Shown here: one piece after another, positions 12,326 through 25,016 of the stretch
Layout: every line of letters begins with the position of its first letter
Position numbering within the stretch: position 1 is the first letter of the stretch
From: Symsagittifera roscoffensis
Taxonomy: Eukaryota > Xenacoelomorpha > Acoela > Convolutidae
NCBI RefSeq assembly: GCF_963678635.1
Contig: NC_087063.1
Span: 39,138,759-39,202,758 of the forward strand
Length of the DNA stretch: 64,000 nt
Direction of reading: 5' to 3'
The notes under the pieces: model-generated
Database searches by the model: none
Seen by the model: the letters and a program-made list of their open reading frames with translations, nothing else
What the model was told of the DNA's origin: nothing
Position numbers and translations under genes: made by a program

Positions 12326-13680
12326 CAGTTTGTTTAGCAAGCTGTTTACTCTATGAAGTTTTCAAGTGTTTCACTTTATTTTCTACACTGAATCGGTTCG
12401 ACAAAACTTTGCGTTTTTTAAGCAAGCATTTTGAGCTTTGGAAAACTGAAAGATTTCAGTTCGTTTCATGTACTACTTCGGTTCGCTAAAAGTTTGAGTT
12501 TTTTCTTCAAGCAATTCAAACTATAAAACTTTCCAAAAGGTTTCATAGACCAAATCAGTTTCGGAAAGGTTTTGAATTCTTAAACAAGCTATTTCAAATT
12601 TGCTTCTAGACTGAATCTAATCTTCGACAGTCTGATTTTTTTAAGCAAGCGATTTGATATATGAAATTTTGAAGTAATTCAATTCATTTCACAGAGTGGA
12701 TCACTTTAAGAAAAATTTGAGTTTTCCCAGCAATTGATTTGAGCTTTGAAATTTTGAAGTTAATCAATACAATTGATAGGTTGAATCAGGTTGCAAAAAG
12801 GTTGCGGTTTTTAAACAAGCTGTTTCAACTATGAAGCTTTTCAGTTTTTTCCAAGTTGTTTCATGGACAAAATTGTTTCCCGATTTGTTTTTCATGTAAG
12901 CTACTCAAGTTTTAAAAAATTGAAAAAATTTAAATTTTTTTATGTACTGAATCGGCTCGCAAAAATTTTTAATATTTTAAGCAAGTTATTCCAGCTTTGA
13001 AACTTTGAATTAATTCATTTCTTTTCCTAGACTGAAAAAATTTGCCCAAAAATCAATTTGTTAAGCAAGCTATATGATCTATGAAACATTCAAGTTCTTC
13101 ACGTCATTTTCTACACTGAATTATTTCGCAAACATTTTGCGTTTTCTTAATCAAGCTTTTTGAGCTTTGGAAATTTGAAATTTTTCAACTCGTTTCATAT
13201 ACTGCAATGGTTTGCTAAAATTTTTACTTTCTTCTGCAAGCTATACGCGCTTTGAATCGTTTCAAATGGTTTTATAGACAAAATCAGTTTCCCAAAAATT
13301 AAATTTTATAACAAGCTATGCGAGCTTCGAGAACTTTGAAATACTTCAATTTATAGACTGAATCAAATCTTAAACAGTATAATTTTTTTTGATCAAATCT
13401 TTGAATTATGTAGCTTTGAAGTATTTCAATTCAATTCATAAACTGGATCAGTTTGCGAAAAGTTTGAAATTTCCAAGCAAGCTAATTCAGCTCTGAAGTT
13501 TTGAAGTTAACCTATTCAGTTCACATACTGCATCCATTTGCGAAACAATTTCACCTGTGAAGATTTTCAATTTTTCCAAGTTGTTGCATAGAGGAAATTG
13601 ATTACCGATTTTTTTTCAAGCAAGCTAATTAAGAATTAAAAATTGAAAAGAATCAAATTTTCTTTTATACTGAATCGGCT
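12326..13680 (+). repeat. HOR unit 10 (type d, diverged last unit)
   Basis: This is the last and most diverged 1.36-kb unit, with many private substitutions. After its H' monomer the sequence continues into a full H' tail and a complete I monomer (13,681-13,800) instead of the H'/I' fusion that ends all other units. It marks the edge of the HOR block. Confidence 0.8.
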
Positions 13681-15245
13681 CGCAAAAACTTTTAGTTTTT
13701 TATGAAAACTATTCCAGCTGTAAAATTTTGAATTTTTTCAATTCAATTCCTAGACTGAAACAATTTGCCAAATAATCAATGTCTCAAGCAAGCGATTTGA
13801 TCTATGAAGTTTTCAGCTACTTCACTTCATTTTCTAGACTGAATCGGTTCGACAATACGTTGCGTTTTTTAAGCAAGCATTTTGAGCTTTGGAAATTTGA
13901 AAGATTTCATTTCGTTTCATATACTGCATCGGTTTGCTAAACATTTGCCATTTCTCTGCAAGCGATTGAAACTATGAAAAATTCCAAATGGTTTCATTCA
14001 CGAAATCAGTTTCGGAAAAAGTTTTGATTTCCTAAACAAGGTAAGCGACCTTCAAAAAATTGGAAACAATTCAAGTTTGTTTATAGATTGAATCAAATCT
14101 TCAACAGTTTGAATTTTTTAAAGCAAGTTATTAGAGATATGAAGCTTCGAACTAAGTCAATTCAATTCATAGACTGGATCAGTTTAGGAAAAGCAAGCAT
14201 AAAAAATGAGAAAAATCAATTTTCTTTTATATCGAATCGGTTCGCGAAAAATTTTATTCTTCTTTAAACAAGCAATTTGAGCTTTGAAATTATGAACTAT
14301 TTCAATTCACATCCGATTCCTCAAACTATCATTTTTTAAGCAAGCTATTTGATCCGGGGAACTTTCAAATTCTTCACTCCATTTTCTAGACTGAATTAGT
14401 TCTGGAACTTTTTGCGTTTTTTGGGTAAGGTTTTTGAGCTTTAGAAACTTGACATATTTCAATTCGTTTGACATACTGCATCGGTTCGCTAACAATTTGT
14501 GTTTTTTCTACAAGCTACACGAGCTACGAAACATTCAAATGGTTTCATAGACGAAATCATTTTCCGAAAAATTAAATTTTCAAACAAGTTACGCGAGTTT
14601 CGAGAAATATGAAATAATTGAAATAATTTATAGACTGATTCAAATCTTAAACAGTTTGATTTTTTTGAGCAAGCTATTTGATTTATGAAGCTTTGAAGTA
14701 TTTCAATTCAATTCATAAACTGGATCAGTTGGCAAAAAGTTTGAAATTTCCAAGCAAGCTATTTCAGCTCTGAATTTTTCAAGTTGGCTGGATCAGTTTG
14801 CGAAACAATTGAGTTTTTCAAGCCAGCTATTTGAGCTTTGAAATTGAAGTTGATCAATTCTTTTCATCGATTGAATCAGTTTGCGAGAAGATTGATGTTT
14901 TTAAACAAGCATATCCAGCCGTGAAGATTTTGCATTTTTCCAAGTTGCTTCATAGCCGAAATTGGTTCCCGATTTTTTTTTCTCGCAAGCTACTCAAGCT
15001 TCAAAAAAATGAGATTATTCAAATTTACTTATATACTGAATTGGCTCACGAAAATTTTGAGATCTTTAAGCAAGCTATTCGAGCAAGGAATTTATAAACT
15101 ATTTCAATTCATTTTCTAGAATGAATTGGTTCGAGAAAGCTTTGCGTTTTTTCAGCAAGTTTTTTGAGCTTTGGAAATTTGAAATATTTCAATTCGTTTC
15201 ACATACTGCAACGGTGTAATAAAAGTTTGAGCTTTTTCTGCAAGC
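13681..15245 (+). repeat. Transitional non-HOR monomers
   Basis: The monomers are diverged but still classifiable (I, A, B, C, D, E, then irregular H to G copies). A near 14,340 has GATCCGGGGAACTTTC. No local tandem duplication was seen. The H-G monomers at 14,831-15,100 resemble those at 17,900-18,150, linking this stretch to the next block. No gene is visible. Confidence 0.75.
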
Positions 15246-18220
15246 ACTTCAAAGTATGAAACATCCAAATTTTTTCATATACAATATCAGTTTCGGAAAA
15301 AATTTTGTATTCTTAAACAAGCTAAGCGAGCTTCAAAAAAATTGAAAAAATTCAATTTTTTTTAGACTGAATCGAATCTTCAACAGTCTGAGGTGTTTTT
15401 GGCAAGCTATTTGATATATAAAACTTTGAAGTAATTCAATTAATTTCATAGACTGGATCACTTTAGGAAAAATTTGAGTTTTCCAAGCAATCTATTTGAC
15501 CTTTGAAGTTTTGAAATTAATTAATACAATTCTTAGACTGAATCATTTTGGGAAAAGGTTGCGGTTTTCAAACAAGTTATTTCAGCTATGAATCTTTTCA
15601 ATTTTCCAAGATGTTTCATAGACGAAATTGGTTTCCGCTTTCTTCATGCATGCTACTCAAGCTTTAAACATTGAAACAAAAAAAATTTCTTATTTACTGA
15701 ATCGGCTCGCAAAAAATTTTAGTATTTTAAGCAAGCTTTCCTAGCTTCTAGCTTTGAAACTTTGAACTATTTCAATTAGCTCCCTAGACTGAAACGGTTT
15801 GCCAAAAAATCAGTTTTTTAAGCAAGCTGTTTGAACTATGAAATTTTCAAAATCTTCACTCCATTTTCCAGACTGAATTAGTTTGTTAACACGTAGCGTT
15901 TGTTTAAGCAAGTTTTTTGAGCTTTGGAAGTTTGAAATATTTCAAGTCGTTTCACATACTGCAACGGCTTGCTAAAAGTTTGAGTTTTTTCTGCAAGCTT
16001 TACGAGCTATGAATCGTTCCAAATGGTTTTAGGGACAAAATAGGATTCCGAAAAATTAATTTTTGAAACAAGCTATGCGAGCTTCGAGAATTTTGAAATA
16101 AATCAAAATTATTTATAGACTGATTAAAATCGCAAACAAATTGATTTTTTTTATCAAGCTATTCGATTTATGAAGCTTTGACGTATATCAATTCAATTCA
16201 TAGACTGGATCAGTTTGCGATCAATTTGAAATTTCCAAGTAGGCTATTTCAGCTCTGAAGTTTTGAAGTTAAACCATTCAGTTCATAAATTAGATCAGTT
16301 TGCGAAACAATTGAGTTTTTCAAGCAAACTATTTGAGCTTTGAAGTTTTTTGAAGTTGATAAAAGTTTTAAAGTTTTAAAGTTGAGGTTTTTAAACAAGA
16401 TATTTCAGCTGTGAAGATTTTCAATTTTCCCAGTTGCTTCCTTGACGAAATTGGTTACCGATTGTTTTTTCATGCAGGTTACGTGAGCTTAAAATTGAGA
16501 AAATCCAATTTTCTTAAATACTGAATCACGAAAAACTTTTTTAAGAAAGCTACTCAAGCTCAGAAAATACGAACTATTTGAATTCACTTGCTGGACTGTA
16601 ACGTTTCGCTAAATAGTCAGTTTTTAAGCAAGGTATTTGATCTATGAAAGTTTAAAGTATTTCATTTCATTTTGTAGACTGATCGGCTCGAGATTACTTT
16701 GCGTTCTTTAAGCAAGCTTTTTGAGCTTTGGAGTTTGAATTATTTCAGTTCGTTTCAAATACTGCATCGGTTTGCTAAAAGTTTGGGTTTTTTCTGCAAG
16801 CATTTTAAACTTTGAAACATTCCACAAGGTTTCATGGGCGAAGTCAGTTTCGAAAAAGTTTTAATGTCTTAAACATGCTATGCGACCTTCAAAAATTTTG
16901 AAATGTTTCAAAATTGTTTATAGACTGAATCAAATCATAAACAGTCTGAACTTTTTTGAGCAAATTATTTGATATATGAAACTGTGAGCATTTTTAATTC
17001 ATTTCACAGACTGGATCACTTTAAGAAAAATTAGAGTTTTCCAAGCAATCTATTTGAGCTTTGAAGTTTTGAAGTTAATCAATGCAATTTCATAGACTGA
17101 ATCAGGTTGCAAAAAGGTTGCGGTTTTTAAACAAGCTGTTTCAGCTGTGAAGCTTTTCAATTTTCCAAGTTGTTTCATAGACGAAATTGGTTCCCGATTT
17201 GTTTTTCATGTAATCTACTCAAGCTTTACAAAAATAAAAAAATATATATTTTTTTAATGTACTGAATCGGCTCGCAAAAATTTTTAGTGTTTTAAGCAAG
17301 TTATTCCAGCTTCGAAGCTTTGAATTTTTTCAATTCACTTCCTAGACTGAAACGGTTTGCCAAAAGATTAGTTTTTCAAGCAAGCTATATGATCTATGAC
17401 ACTTTCAAGTTCTCACCTCATTTTCTAGACTGAATTATTTCGCAAACATTTTAAGTTTTTCCTTAAGCAAGCTTTTTGAGCTTTGGAAATTTGAAAGTTT
17501 TCAACTCGTGTCATATACTTTGCTAAAATTTTGACTTTGTTCTGCAAGCTATACCTGCTATGAATCGTTCCAAATGGTTTTATAGACAAAATCAGTTACC
17601 CAAAAATTAAATTTTATAACAAGCTAAGCAAGCCTCGAGAATTTTAAAATAATTCAATTTATAGACTGAATCAAATCTTAAACAGTTTGATTTTTTTTGA
17701 GCAAATATTTGATTTTTGTAGCTTTGAAGTGTTTTAATTCATTGCACAGACTAGATCAGTTTGCAGGAAAAATGAATTTTTCAAGCAAGCTGTTTAAGCT
17801 TTGGAATTTTGAAGTTGATCAATCCGTTTTATATTTTGAATCGGATTGTGAAATTTGAATTTTTCAAGCAAGCTTATTGAGCTATGAAGTTTTGAAGTTT
17901 TTCAATTCATTTCATCAACTGAATCAGTTTGCGAGAAGGTTGAGGTGTTAAACCAAGCATTTCCAGCTGTGAAGATTTTCCATTTTTCCAAGTTGCTTCA
18001 TAGACAAAATTGTTTCCCGATTTTTTTTCTTGCAAGCTACTCAAACTTCAAAAAATTGAGAACATTCAAATTTACTTATATACTGAATCGGCTCATAAAA
18101 ATTTTGATATCACTGAATCGGCTCACAAATCTTTAAGCAAGCTATTCGAGCAAGGAATTTATAAACTATTTCAATTCAATTTCTAGATTGAATTGGTTCG
18201 AGAAAGCTTTGCGTTTTTTC
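15246..18220 (+). repeat. ~2.98-kb unit, ancestral form of the 3.79-kb repeat
   Basis: The same order of monomers as at 18,221-22,009, but with one copy of the internal 758-bp cassette instead of two. Matching landmarks lie 2,976 bp apart (GTTTCCGCTT at 15,631 and 18,607). About 95 bp of B monomer present before 15,246 is missing at 18,220. This copy is visibly more diverged than the next two are from each other. Confidence 0.82.
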
Positions 18221-19710
18221 ACTTCAAAGTATGAAACATTCCAATTTTTTTCATAGACAATATCAGTTTCGGAAAAAAATTTGTATTCTTAAACAAGCTA
18301 AGCGAGCTTCAAAAAAATTGAAAAAATTCAATTTTTTTTAGACTGAATCGAATCTTCAACAGTCTGAGGTGTTTTAGGCAAGCTATTTGATATATGAAAC
18401 TTTGAAGTTATTCAATTAATTTCATAGACTGGATCACTTTAGGAAAAATTTGAGTTTTCCAAGCAATCTATTTGACCTTTGAAGTTTTGAAATTAATTAA
18501 TACAATTCTTAGACTGAATCATTTTGGGAAAAGGTTGGGGTTTTCAAACAAGCTATTTCAGCTATGAATTTTTTCAATTTTCCAAGATGTTTCATAGACG
18601 AAATTGGTTTCCGCTTTCTTCATGCAAGCTACTCAAGCTTTAAACATTGAAACAAAAAAAAATTTCTTATTTACTGAATCGGCTCGTAAAAGTTTTTAGT
18701 ATTTTAAGCAAGCTTTCCTGGCTTCTAGCTTTGAAACTTTGAACTATTTCAATTCACTCCCTCGACTGAAACGGTTCGCCAAAAAATCAGTTTTTTAAGC
18801 AAGCTGTTTGAACTATGAAACTTTCAAAATCTTCACTCCATTTTCCAGACTGAATCAGTTTGTTAACACGTAGCGTTTGCTTAAGCAAGTTTTTTGAGCT
18901 TTGGAAGTTTGAAATATTTCAAGTTGTTTCACATACTGCAACGGCTTGCTAAAAGTTTGAGTTTTTTCTGCAAGCTTTACGAGCTATGAATCGTTCCAAA
19001 TGGTTTTATGGACAAAATAGGATTCCGAAAAATTAATTTTTGAAACAAGCTATGCGAGCTTCGAGAATTTTGAAATAATTCAAAATTTTTTATAGACTGA
19101 TTGAAATTGCGAACAATTTGATTTTTTTATCAAGCTATTCGATTTATAAAGCTTCGACGTATATCAATTCAATTCATAGACTGGATCAGTTTGCCATAAA
19201 TTTGAAATTTTCAAGTAAGCTATTTCAGCTCTGAAGTTTTGAAGTTAACCCATTCAGTTCATAGACCGGATGAGTTTGCGAAACAATTGAGTTTTTCAAG
19301 CAAACTATTTGAGCTTTGAAGTTTTTTGAAGTTGATAAAAGTTTTAAAGTTTTGAAGTTGAGGTTTTTAAACAAGCTATTTCAGCTGTGAAGATTTTCAA
19401 TTTTTCCGAGTTGCTTCCTTGACGAGATTGGTTCCCGATTGTTTTTTCATGCAAGGTACGTGAGCTTAAATTTGAGAAAATCCAATTTTCTTAAATACTG
19501 AATCACCAAAAACTTTTTTTAAGAAAGCTACTCAAGCTCGAAAAATAAGAACTATTTGAATGCACTTGCTGGACTGTAACGTTTCGCTAAATAGTAAGTT
19601 TTTAAGCAAGGTATTTGATCTATGAATTTTTCAAGTATTTCATTTCATTTTGTAGAATGAATTGGTTCGAGATTACTTTGCGTTCTTTAAGCAAGCTTTT
19701 TGAGCTTTGG

Positions 19711-20468
19711 AGTTTGAATTGTTTCAGTTCGTTTCAAATACTGCATTGGTTCGCTAAAAGTTTGGGTTCTTTCTGCAAGCATTTCAAACTTTGAAACATT
19801 CCAAATGGTTTCATAGACAAAGTCAGTTTCGAAAATTTTTAATGTCTTAAACATGCTATGCGACCTTCAAAAATTTTGAAATATTTCAAAATTGTTTATA
19901 GACTGAATAAAATCTTAAACAGTCTGAACTTTTTTGAGCAAGCTATTTGATATATGAAACTGTGAGGATTTTCAATTAATTTTACAGACTGGATCACTTT
20001 AAGAAAAATTTGAGTTTTCCAAGCAATCTATTTGAGCTTTGAAGTTTTGAAATTATTCAATGCAATTTCATAGACTGAATCAGGTTGCAAAAAGGTTGCG
20101 GTTTTTAAACAAGCTGTTTCAGCTGTGAAGCTTTTCAATTTTCCAAGTTGTTTCATAGACGAAATTGGTTCCCGATTTTTTTTTCATGTAAACTACTCGC
20201 AAGCTTTACAAAATTGGAAAAAAAATTAATTTTTTTTATGTACTGAATGGGCTCGCAAAAATTTTTAGTGTTATAAGCAAGTTATTCCAGCTTCGAAACT
20301 TTGAATTTTTTCAATTCACTTCCTGTACTGAAACGGTTCGCCAAAAAATTAGTTTTTCAAGCAAGCTATATGATCTATGAAACTTTCAAGTTTTTCACCT
20401 CATTTTCTAGACTGAATTATTTCTCAAATATTTTGCGTTTTTTCTTAAGCAAGCTTTTTGAGCTTTGG
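19711..20468 (+). repeat. 758-bp nested duplication, copy 1a
   Basis: One nine-monomer cassette beginning AGTTTGAATTGTTTCAG inside a B monomer. It recurs exactly 758 bp later. Confidence 0.9.
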
Positions 20469-21204
20469 AGTTTGAATTGTTTCAGTTCGTTTCAAATACT
20501 GCATTGGTTCGCTAAAAGTTTGGGTTCTTTCTGCAAGCATTTCAAACTTTGAAACATTCCAAATGGTTTTATAGACAAAGTCAGTTTCGAAAATTTTTAA
20601 TGTCTTAAACATGCTATGCGACCTTCAAAAATTTTGAAATATTTCAAAATTGTTTATAGACTGAATCAAATCTTAAACAGTCTGAACTTTTTTGAGCAAG
20701 CTATTTGATATATGAAACTGTGAGGATTTTCAATTCATTTTACAGACTGGATCACTTTAAGAAAAATTTGAGTTTTCCAAGCAATCTATTTGAGCTTTGA
20801 AGTTTTGAAATTATTCAATGCAATTTCATAGACTGAATCAGGTTGCAAAAAGGTTGCGGTTTTTAAACAAGCTGTTTCAGCTGTGAAGCTTTTCAATTTT
20901 CCAAGTTGTTTCATAGACGAAATTGGTTCCCGATTTTTTTTTCATGTAAACTACTCGCAAGCTTTACAAAATTGGAAAAAAAATTAATTTTTTTTATGTA
21001 CTGAATCGGCTCGCAAAAATTTTTAGTGTTATAAGCAAGTTATTCCAGCTTCGAAACTTTGAATTTTTTCAATTCACTTCCTGTACTGAAACGGTTCGCC
21101 AAAAAATTAGTTTTTCAAGCAAGCTATATGATCTATGAAACTTTCAAGTTTTTCACCTCATTTTCTAGACTGAATTATTTCTCAAATATTTTGCGTTTTT
21201 TCTT
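20447..21204 (+). repeat. Reference 9-monomer cassette (classes B,C,D,E,F,G,H,I,A), 758 bp
   Basis: This cassette shows the basic order clearly. Monomer starts are B 20,447 (TTTTTGAGCTTTGG, ...GCTAAAAG), C 20,533 (CATTTCAAAC, ...CAGTTTCG), D 20,607 (TATGCGACCTTC, ...CTTAAACAGTCTGA), E 20,694 (TATTTGATATATG, ...CACTTTAAG), F 20,779 (TATTTGAGCTTTGAAG, ...AGGTTGC), G 20,865 (TTTCAGCTGTGAAG, ...GAAATTGGTTCCCGA), H 20,946 (CTACTCGCAAGC, ...TGTACTGAATCGGCTCGC), I 21,033 (TATTCCAGC, ...ACTGAAACGGTTCGCC) and A 21,117 (TATATGATCTATG, ...TTTTGCG). The next B begins at 21,205. Lengths are 86, 74, 87, 85, 86, 81, 87, 84 and 88 bp, summing to 758. The same succession is recognisable by eye across most of the array, so the cassette is likely the ancestral higher-order unit. 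Class letters are mine. Confidence 0.85.
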
Positions 21205-21226
21205 AAGCAAGCTTTTTGAGCTTTGG
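20469..21226 (+). repeat. 758-bp nested duplication, copy 1b
   Basis: Second copy of the 19,711-20,468 cassette, nearly identical. The first 40 or so bases of a third copy follow at 21,227 before the sequence switches to CTGCAACGGTTTG. Confidence 0.9.
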
Positions 21227-23499
21227 AGTTTGAATTGTTTCAGTTCGTTTCAAATACTGCAACGGTTTGTTAAAATTTTGATTTTTTTCTGCGAGCTATA
21301 CCTGCCATGAATTGTTCCAAATGGTTTTATAGACAAAATCAGTTTCACAAAAATTAAATTTTATAACAAGCTATGCGAGCCTCGAGAATTTTGGAATAAT
21401 TCAATTTATAGACTGAATCAAATCTTAAACAGTTTGATTTTTTTAAAGCAATTATTTGACTTTTGTAGCTTTGAAGTGTTTCAATTATTTGCACAGACTA
21501 AATCCTTTTTAATCTTTGGAATTTTGAAGTTGATCAATCCGTTTTATAGTTTGAATCGGATTGTGAAATTTGAGTTTTTTAAGCAAGCTTATTGAGCTAT
21601 GAAGTTTTGAAGTTTTTCAATTCATTTCATCAACTGAATCAGTTTGCGAGAAGATTGAGGTTTTTAACCAAGCATTTCCAGCTGTGAAGATTTTCCATTT
21701 TTCCAAGTTGCTTCATAGACAAAATTGTTTCCCCGATTTTTTTTCTTGCAAGCTACTTAAACTTCAAAAAATTGAGAACATTCAATTTTTCTTATATACT
21801 CAATCGGCTCACAAACATTTTGAGATCTTTAAGCAAGCTATTCGAGCAAGGAATTTATAAACTATTTCAATTCATTTTCTAGAATGAATTGGTTCGAGAA
21901 AGCTTTGCGTTTTTTCAGCAAGTTTTTTGAGCTTTGGAAATTTGAAATATTTCAATTCGTTTCACATACTGCAACGGTTTATTAAAAAATTTGAGTTTTT
22001 TCTGCAAGTACTTCAAAGTATGAAACATTCCAAATTTTTTCATAGACAATATCAGTTTCGGAAAAACTTTTGTATTCTTAAACAAGCTAAGCGAGCTTCA
22101 AAAAAATTGAAAAAATTCAATTTTTTTTAGACTGAATCGAATCTTCAACAGTCTGAGGTGTTTTAGGCAAGCTATTTGATATATGAAACTTTGAAGTTAT
22201 TCAATTAATTTCATAGACTGGATCACTTTAGGAAAAATTTGAGTTTTCCAAGCAATCTATTTGACCTTTGAAGTTTTGAAATTAATTAATACAATTCTTA
22301 GACTGAATCATTTTGGGAAAAGGTTGGGGTTTTCAAACAAGCTATTTCAGCTATGAATTTTTTCAATTTTCCAAGATGTTTCATAGACGAAATTGGTTTC
22401 CGCTTTCTTCATGCAAGCTACTCAAGCTTTAAACATTGAAACAAAAAAAAATTTCTTATTTACTGAATCGGCTCGTAAAAGTTTTTAGTATTTTAAGCAA
22501 GCTTTCCTGGCTTCTAGCTTTGAAACTTTGAACTATTTCAATTCACTCCCTCGACTGAAACGGTTCGCCAAAAAATCAGTTTTTTAAGCAAGCTGTTTGA
22601 ACTATGAAACTTTCAAAATCTTCACTCCATTTTCCAGACTGAATCAGTTTGTTAACACGTAGCGTTTGCTTAAGCAAGTTTTTTGAGCTTTGGAAGTTTG
22701 AAATATTTCAAGTTGTTTCACATACTGCAACGGCTTGCTAAAAGTTTGAGTTTTTTCTGCAAGCTTTACGAGCTATGAATCGTTCCAAATGGTTTTATGG
22801 ACAAAATAGGATTCCGAAAAATTAATTTTTGAAACAAGCTATGCGAGCTTCGAGAATTTTGAAATAATTCAAAATTTTTTATAGACTGATTGAAATTGCG
22901 AACAATTTGATTTTTTTATCAAGCTATTCGATTTATAAAGCTTCGACGTATATCAATTCAATTCATAGACTGGATCAGTTTGCCATAAATTTGAAATTTT
23001 CAAGTAAGCTATTTCAGCTCTGAAGTTTTGAAGTTAACCCATTCAGTTCATAGACCGGATGAGTTTGCGAAACAATTGAGTTTTTCAAGCAAACTATTTG
23101 AGCTTTGAAGTTTTTTGAAGTTGATAAAAGTTTTAAAGTTTTGAAGTTGAGGTTTTTAAACAAGCTATTTCAGCTGTGAAGATTTTCAATTTTTCCGAGT
23201 TGCTTCCTTGACGAGATTGGTTCCCGATTGTTTTTTCATGCAAGGTACGTGAGCTTAAATTTGAGAAAATCCAATTTTCTTAAATACTGAATCACCAAAA
23301 ACTTTTTTTAAGAAAGCTACTCAAGCTCGAAAAATAAGAACTATTTGAATGCACTTGCTGGACTGTAACGTTTCGCTAAATAGTAAGTTTTTAAGCAAGG
23401 TATTTGATCTATGAATTTTTCAAGTATTTCATTTCATTTTGTAGAATGAATTGGTTCGAGATTACTTTGCGTTCTTTAAGCAAGCTTTTTGAGCTTTGG

Positions 23500-24257
23500 A
23501 GTTTGAATTGTTTCAGTTCGTTTCAAATACTGCATTGGTTCGCTAAAAGTTTGGGTTCTTTCTGCAAGCATTTCAAACTTTGAAACATTCCAAATGGTTT
23601 CATAGACAAAGTCAGTTTCGAAAATTTTTAATGTCTTAAACATGCTATGCGACCTTCAAAAATTTTGAAATATTTCAAAATTGTTTATAGACTGAATAAA
23701 ATCTTAAACAGTCTGAACTTTTTTGAGCAAGCTATTTGATATATGAAACTGTGAGGATTTTCAATTAATTTTACAGACTGGATCACTTTAAGAAAAATTT
23801 GAGTTTTCCAAGCAATCTATTTGAGCTTTGAAGTTTTGAAATTATTCAATGCAATTTCATAGACTGAATCAGGTTGCAAAAAGGTTGCGGTTTTTAAACA
23901 AGCTGTTTCAGCTGTGAAGCTTTTCAATTTTCCAAGTTGTTTCATAGACGAAATTGGTTCCCGATTTTTTTTTCATGTAAACTACTCGCAAGCTTTACAA
24001 AATTGGAAAAAAAATTAATTTTTTTTATGTACTGAATCGGCTCGCAAAAATTTTTAGTGTTATAAGCAAGTTATTCCAGCTTCGAAACTTTGAATTTTTT
24101 CAATTCACTTCCTGTACTGAAACGGTTCGCCAAAAAATTAGTTTTTCAAGCAAGCTATATGATCTATGAAACTTTCAAGTTTTTCACCTCATTTTCTAGA
24201 CTGAATTATTTCTCAAATATTTTGCGTTTTTTCTTAAGCAAGCTTTTTGAGCTTTGG
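23500..24257 (+). repeat. 758-bp nested duplication, copy 2a
   Basis: Counterpart of 19,711-20,468 carried within the second 3.79-kb unit (offset 3,789 bp). Confidence 0.9.
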
Positions 24258-25016
24258 AGTTTGAATTGTTTCAGTTCGTTTCAAATACTGCATTGGTTCG
24301 CTAAAAGTTTGGGTTCTTTCTGCAAGCATTTCAAACTTTGAAACATTCCAAATGGTTTTATAGACAAAGTCAGTTTCGAAAATTTTTAATGTCTTAAACA
24401 TGCTATGCGACCTTCAAAAATTTTGAAATATTTCAAAATTGTTTATAGACTGAATCAAATCTTAAACAGTCTGAACTTTTTTGAGCAAGCTATTTGATAT
24501 ATGAAACTGTGAGGATTTTCAATTCATTTTACAGACTGGATCACTTTAAGAAAAATTTGAGTTTTCCAAGCAATCTATTTGAGCTTTGAAGTTTTGAAAT
24601 TATTCAATGCAATTTCATAGACTGAATCAGGTTGCAAAAAGGTTGCGGTTTTTAAACAAGCTGTTTCAGCTGTGAAGTTTTTCAATTTTCCAAGTTGTTT
24701 CATAGACGAAATTGGTTCCCGATTTTTTTTTCATGTAAGCTACTCGCAAGCTTTACCAAATTGAAAAAAAAAATTAAATTTTTTTATGTGCTGAATCGGC
24801 TCGCAAAAATTTTTAGTGTTATAAGCAAGTTATTCCAGCTTCGAAACTTTGAATTTTTTCAATTCACTTCCTGTACTGAAACGGTTCGCCAAAAAATTAG
24901 TTTTTCAAGCAAGCTATATGATCTATGAAACTTTCAAGTTCTTCACCTCATTTTCTAGACTGAATTATTTCTCAAATATTTTGCGTTTTTTCTTAAGCAA
25001 GCTTTTTGAGCTTTGG
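24258..25016 (+). repeat. 758-bp nested duplication, copy 2b
   Basis: Counterpart of 20,469-21,226, one base longer. It diverges slightly from its partner in the G/H region (TACTCGCAAGCTTTACCAAATTG near 24,741). Confidence 0.88.

Larger units (their letters stand above)
1..13680 (+). repeat. Higher-order repeat block: ten ~1.36-kb units
   Basis: Ten successive units each begin at CAGTTTGTTTAGCAAGC (8,166 has CGGTTTGTTTGGCAAGC). Unit lengths are 1,357, 1,364, 1,355, 1,358, 1,358, 1,373, 1,358, 1,374, 1,428 and about 1,355 bp. Each holds about 17 monomers: one cassette A-I and a second diverged set A'-H', with fused monomers at the F'/G' and H'/I' joins. Units belong to variant types in the order a b c a' a b c b c d. 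This gives a 5,434-bp superperiod (units 1-3 recur as 5-7) and a 2.73-kb dimer repeat (units 6-7 recur as 8-9). It is the most homogenised part of the window. Confidence 0.92.
18221..22009 (+). repeat. 3.79-kb tandem duplicate, copy 1
   Basis: The unit begins ACTTCAAAGTATGAAACATTCC and recurs 3,789 bp downstream with only scattered differences over its whole length. It contains the 758-bp internal duplication (19,711-21,226). The unit corresponds to about 45 monomers. The left junction at 18,220 joins GCGTTTTTTC directly to a C-class tail, so it is out of monomer register. Confidence 0.9.
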
